From positions 8,060,001 through 8,124,000 of the forward strand of contig CM051511.1 of the NCBI GenBank assembly GCA_028015205.1: a DNA stretch of 64,000 nucleotides, read 5' to 3'. Under the pieces are notes generated by a model. That model worked only from the letters and a program-made list of their open reading frames with translations. It did no database searches and was not told the origin of the DNA. Origin of the DNA: Mytilisepta virgata (Eukaryota > Mollusca > Bivalvia > Mytilida > Mytilidae). The position numbers and the translations under genes are program-made. Positions 63,464-64,000 of this stretch are shown in pieces (the stretch's first letter is position 1; each line of letters begins with the position of its first letter).

Positions 63464-64000
63464 TTTTATCTAAAAACAAGTAGTACTAGTAATCTTTATT
63501 GAAAAGAACAAGACGGATAAAGAATTATATATTTTTTTTAAATATGAATTAAAATGTATATAGTAAATGCAAATTTTAGTTATTATGTAATTTTCGTTTA
63601 TCTCCACTTCATTACATTTCCTTTATTCATTTGTTTTTTTTTTTTTTGTTGTTGTTGTTGTTGTTGTTGTTTTTTGTTTTCATTTCTATTTTATTTTAGC
63701 TTTTTATGGGAAAAGTGGGGGGGGGGGGTTATATTCGACCGAGATAAATTTCCATAATTTTTTGTGAAATAACAGTTTTACTTTTCCACAGAAAAGAATA
63801 TGTCGTGTCTGCAAAAAATACATACTACTTTTCTGCAATTTACCCGGTCATCAAAAGTAAGAAAAAAATTAGTAAAATAATATGGGTGCGCTACTTCCTA
63901 ATTTTATTCCTGTCACCCTAGTATCTTTGCTCTAACGAGTATTTTACAAAAAATTAAACGAAAACATTATCAAAATTCGATTTGCCAAAGTTTCACCGTT
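63464..64000. other. Non-coding end of window
   Basis: Contains a T run, a GTT microsatellite (about 63638-63670) and a G run (63717-63728). The 67-residue frame across them is an artefact of these runs. Confidence 0.6.

Overview
This window looks like AT-rich, repeat-laden nuclear DNA of a bivalve mollusc, most likely a mussel-like species. The grounds are GT-AG introns, a tRNA-derived SINE of a type I associate with molluscs, hairpin-ended elements that resemble bivalve 'pearl' elements, and several non-LTR retrotransposons. The species is an inference. There are no operons, CRISPR arrays, rRNA genes or convincing tRNA genes.

The one host gene that can be rebuilt completely runs from 20452 to 45297 on the + strand. 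It has seven exons with GT-AG borders, and the intron phases are 1,1,2,2,2,0. The exon lengths (121+198+193+105+216+115+720) sum to 1668 nt, which is exactly 556 codons with the stop. The product is a predicted secreted 555-residue flavin amine oxidase of the L-amino-acid-oxidase type. Its introns make up about 23 kb and are filled with mobile DNA. A second possible signal-peptide exon (53526-53685) ends in the same phase as exon 1. It may start a second secreted-protein gene that leaves the window.

Layout. 1-2352 is intergenic with a small foldback element. 2367-8180 is a nearly full-length L1/Tx1-like LINE with a 14-bp target-site duplication, a poly-A tail and a TAATG stop/start overlap between its ORFs. 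8195-15500 holds tandem repeats, a SINE and palindromes. 15516-18670 is a decayed LINE cut in two by a 1-kb hairpin-ended element (16308-17316). 20356-45297 is the oxidase gene with its promoter. Intron 1 holds foldback elements, a 370-bp inverted array, a rearranged repeat copy and an endonuclease fragment. Intron 2 is dominated by a 4.8-kb element with terminal inverted repeats of 350-380 bp and a 9-bp target duplication (29966-34781), carrying LINE fragments and a satellite that grew from one terminal repeat. Intron 4 holds a SINE and a tyrosine-recombinase remnant. Intron 5 holds a small unknown two-exon reading frame. A MITE-like element begins two bases after the oxidase stop codon. 46230-47720 is a Penelope-like remnant. 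48000-64000 is mostly non-coding with foldback elements, tandem repeats and two or three more hairpin-plus-CTAG elements.

The most interesting items are the Mutator-like composite element, the recurrent hairpin-CTAG-TT termini (Helitron/Helentron-like), the intact oxidase gene inside this transposon-rich region, the unknown two-exon frame in intron 5 and the candidate second signal-peptide exon.
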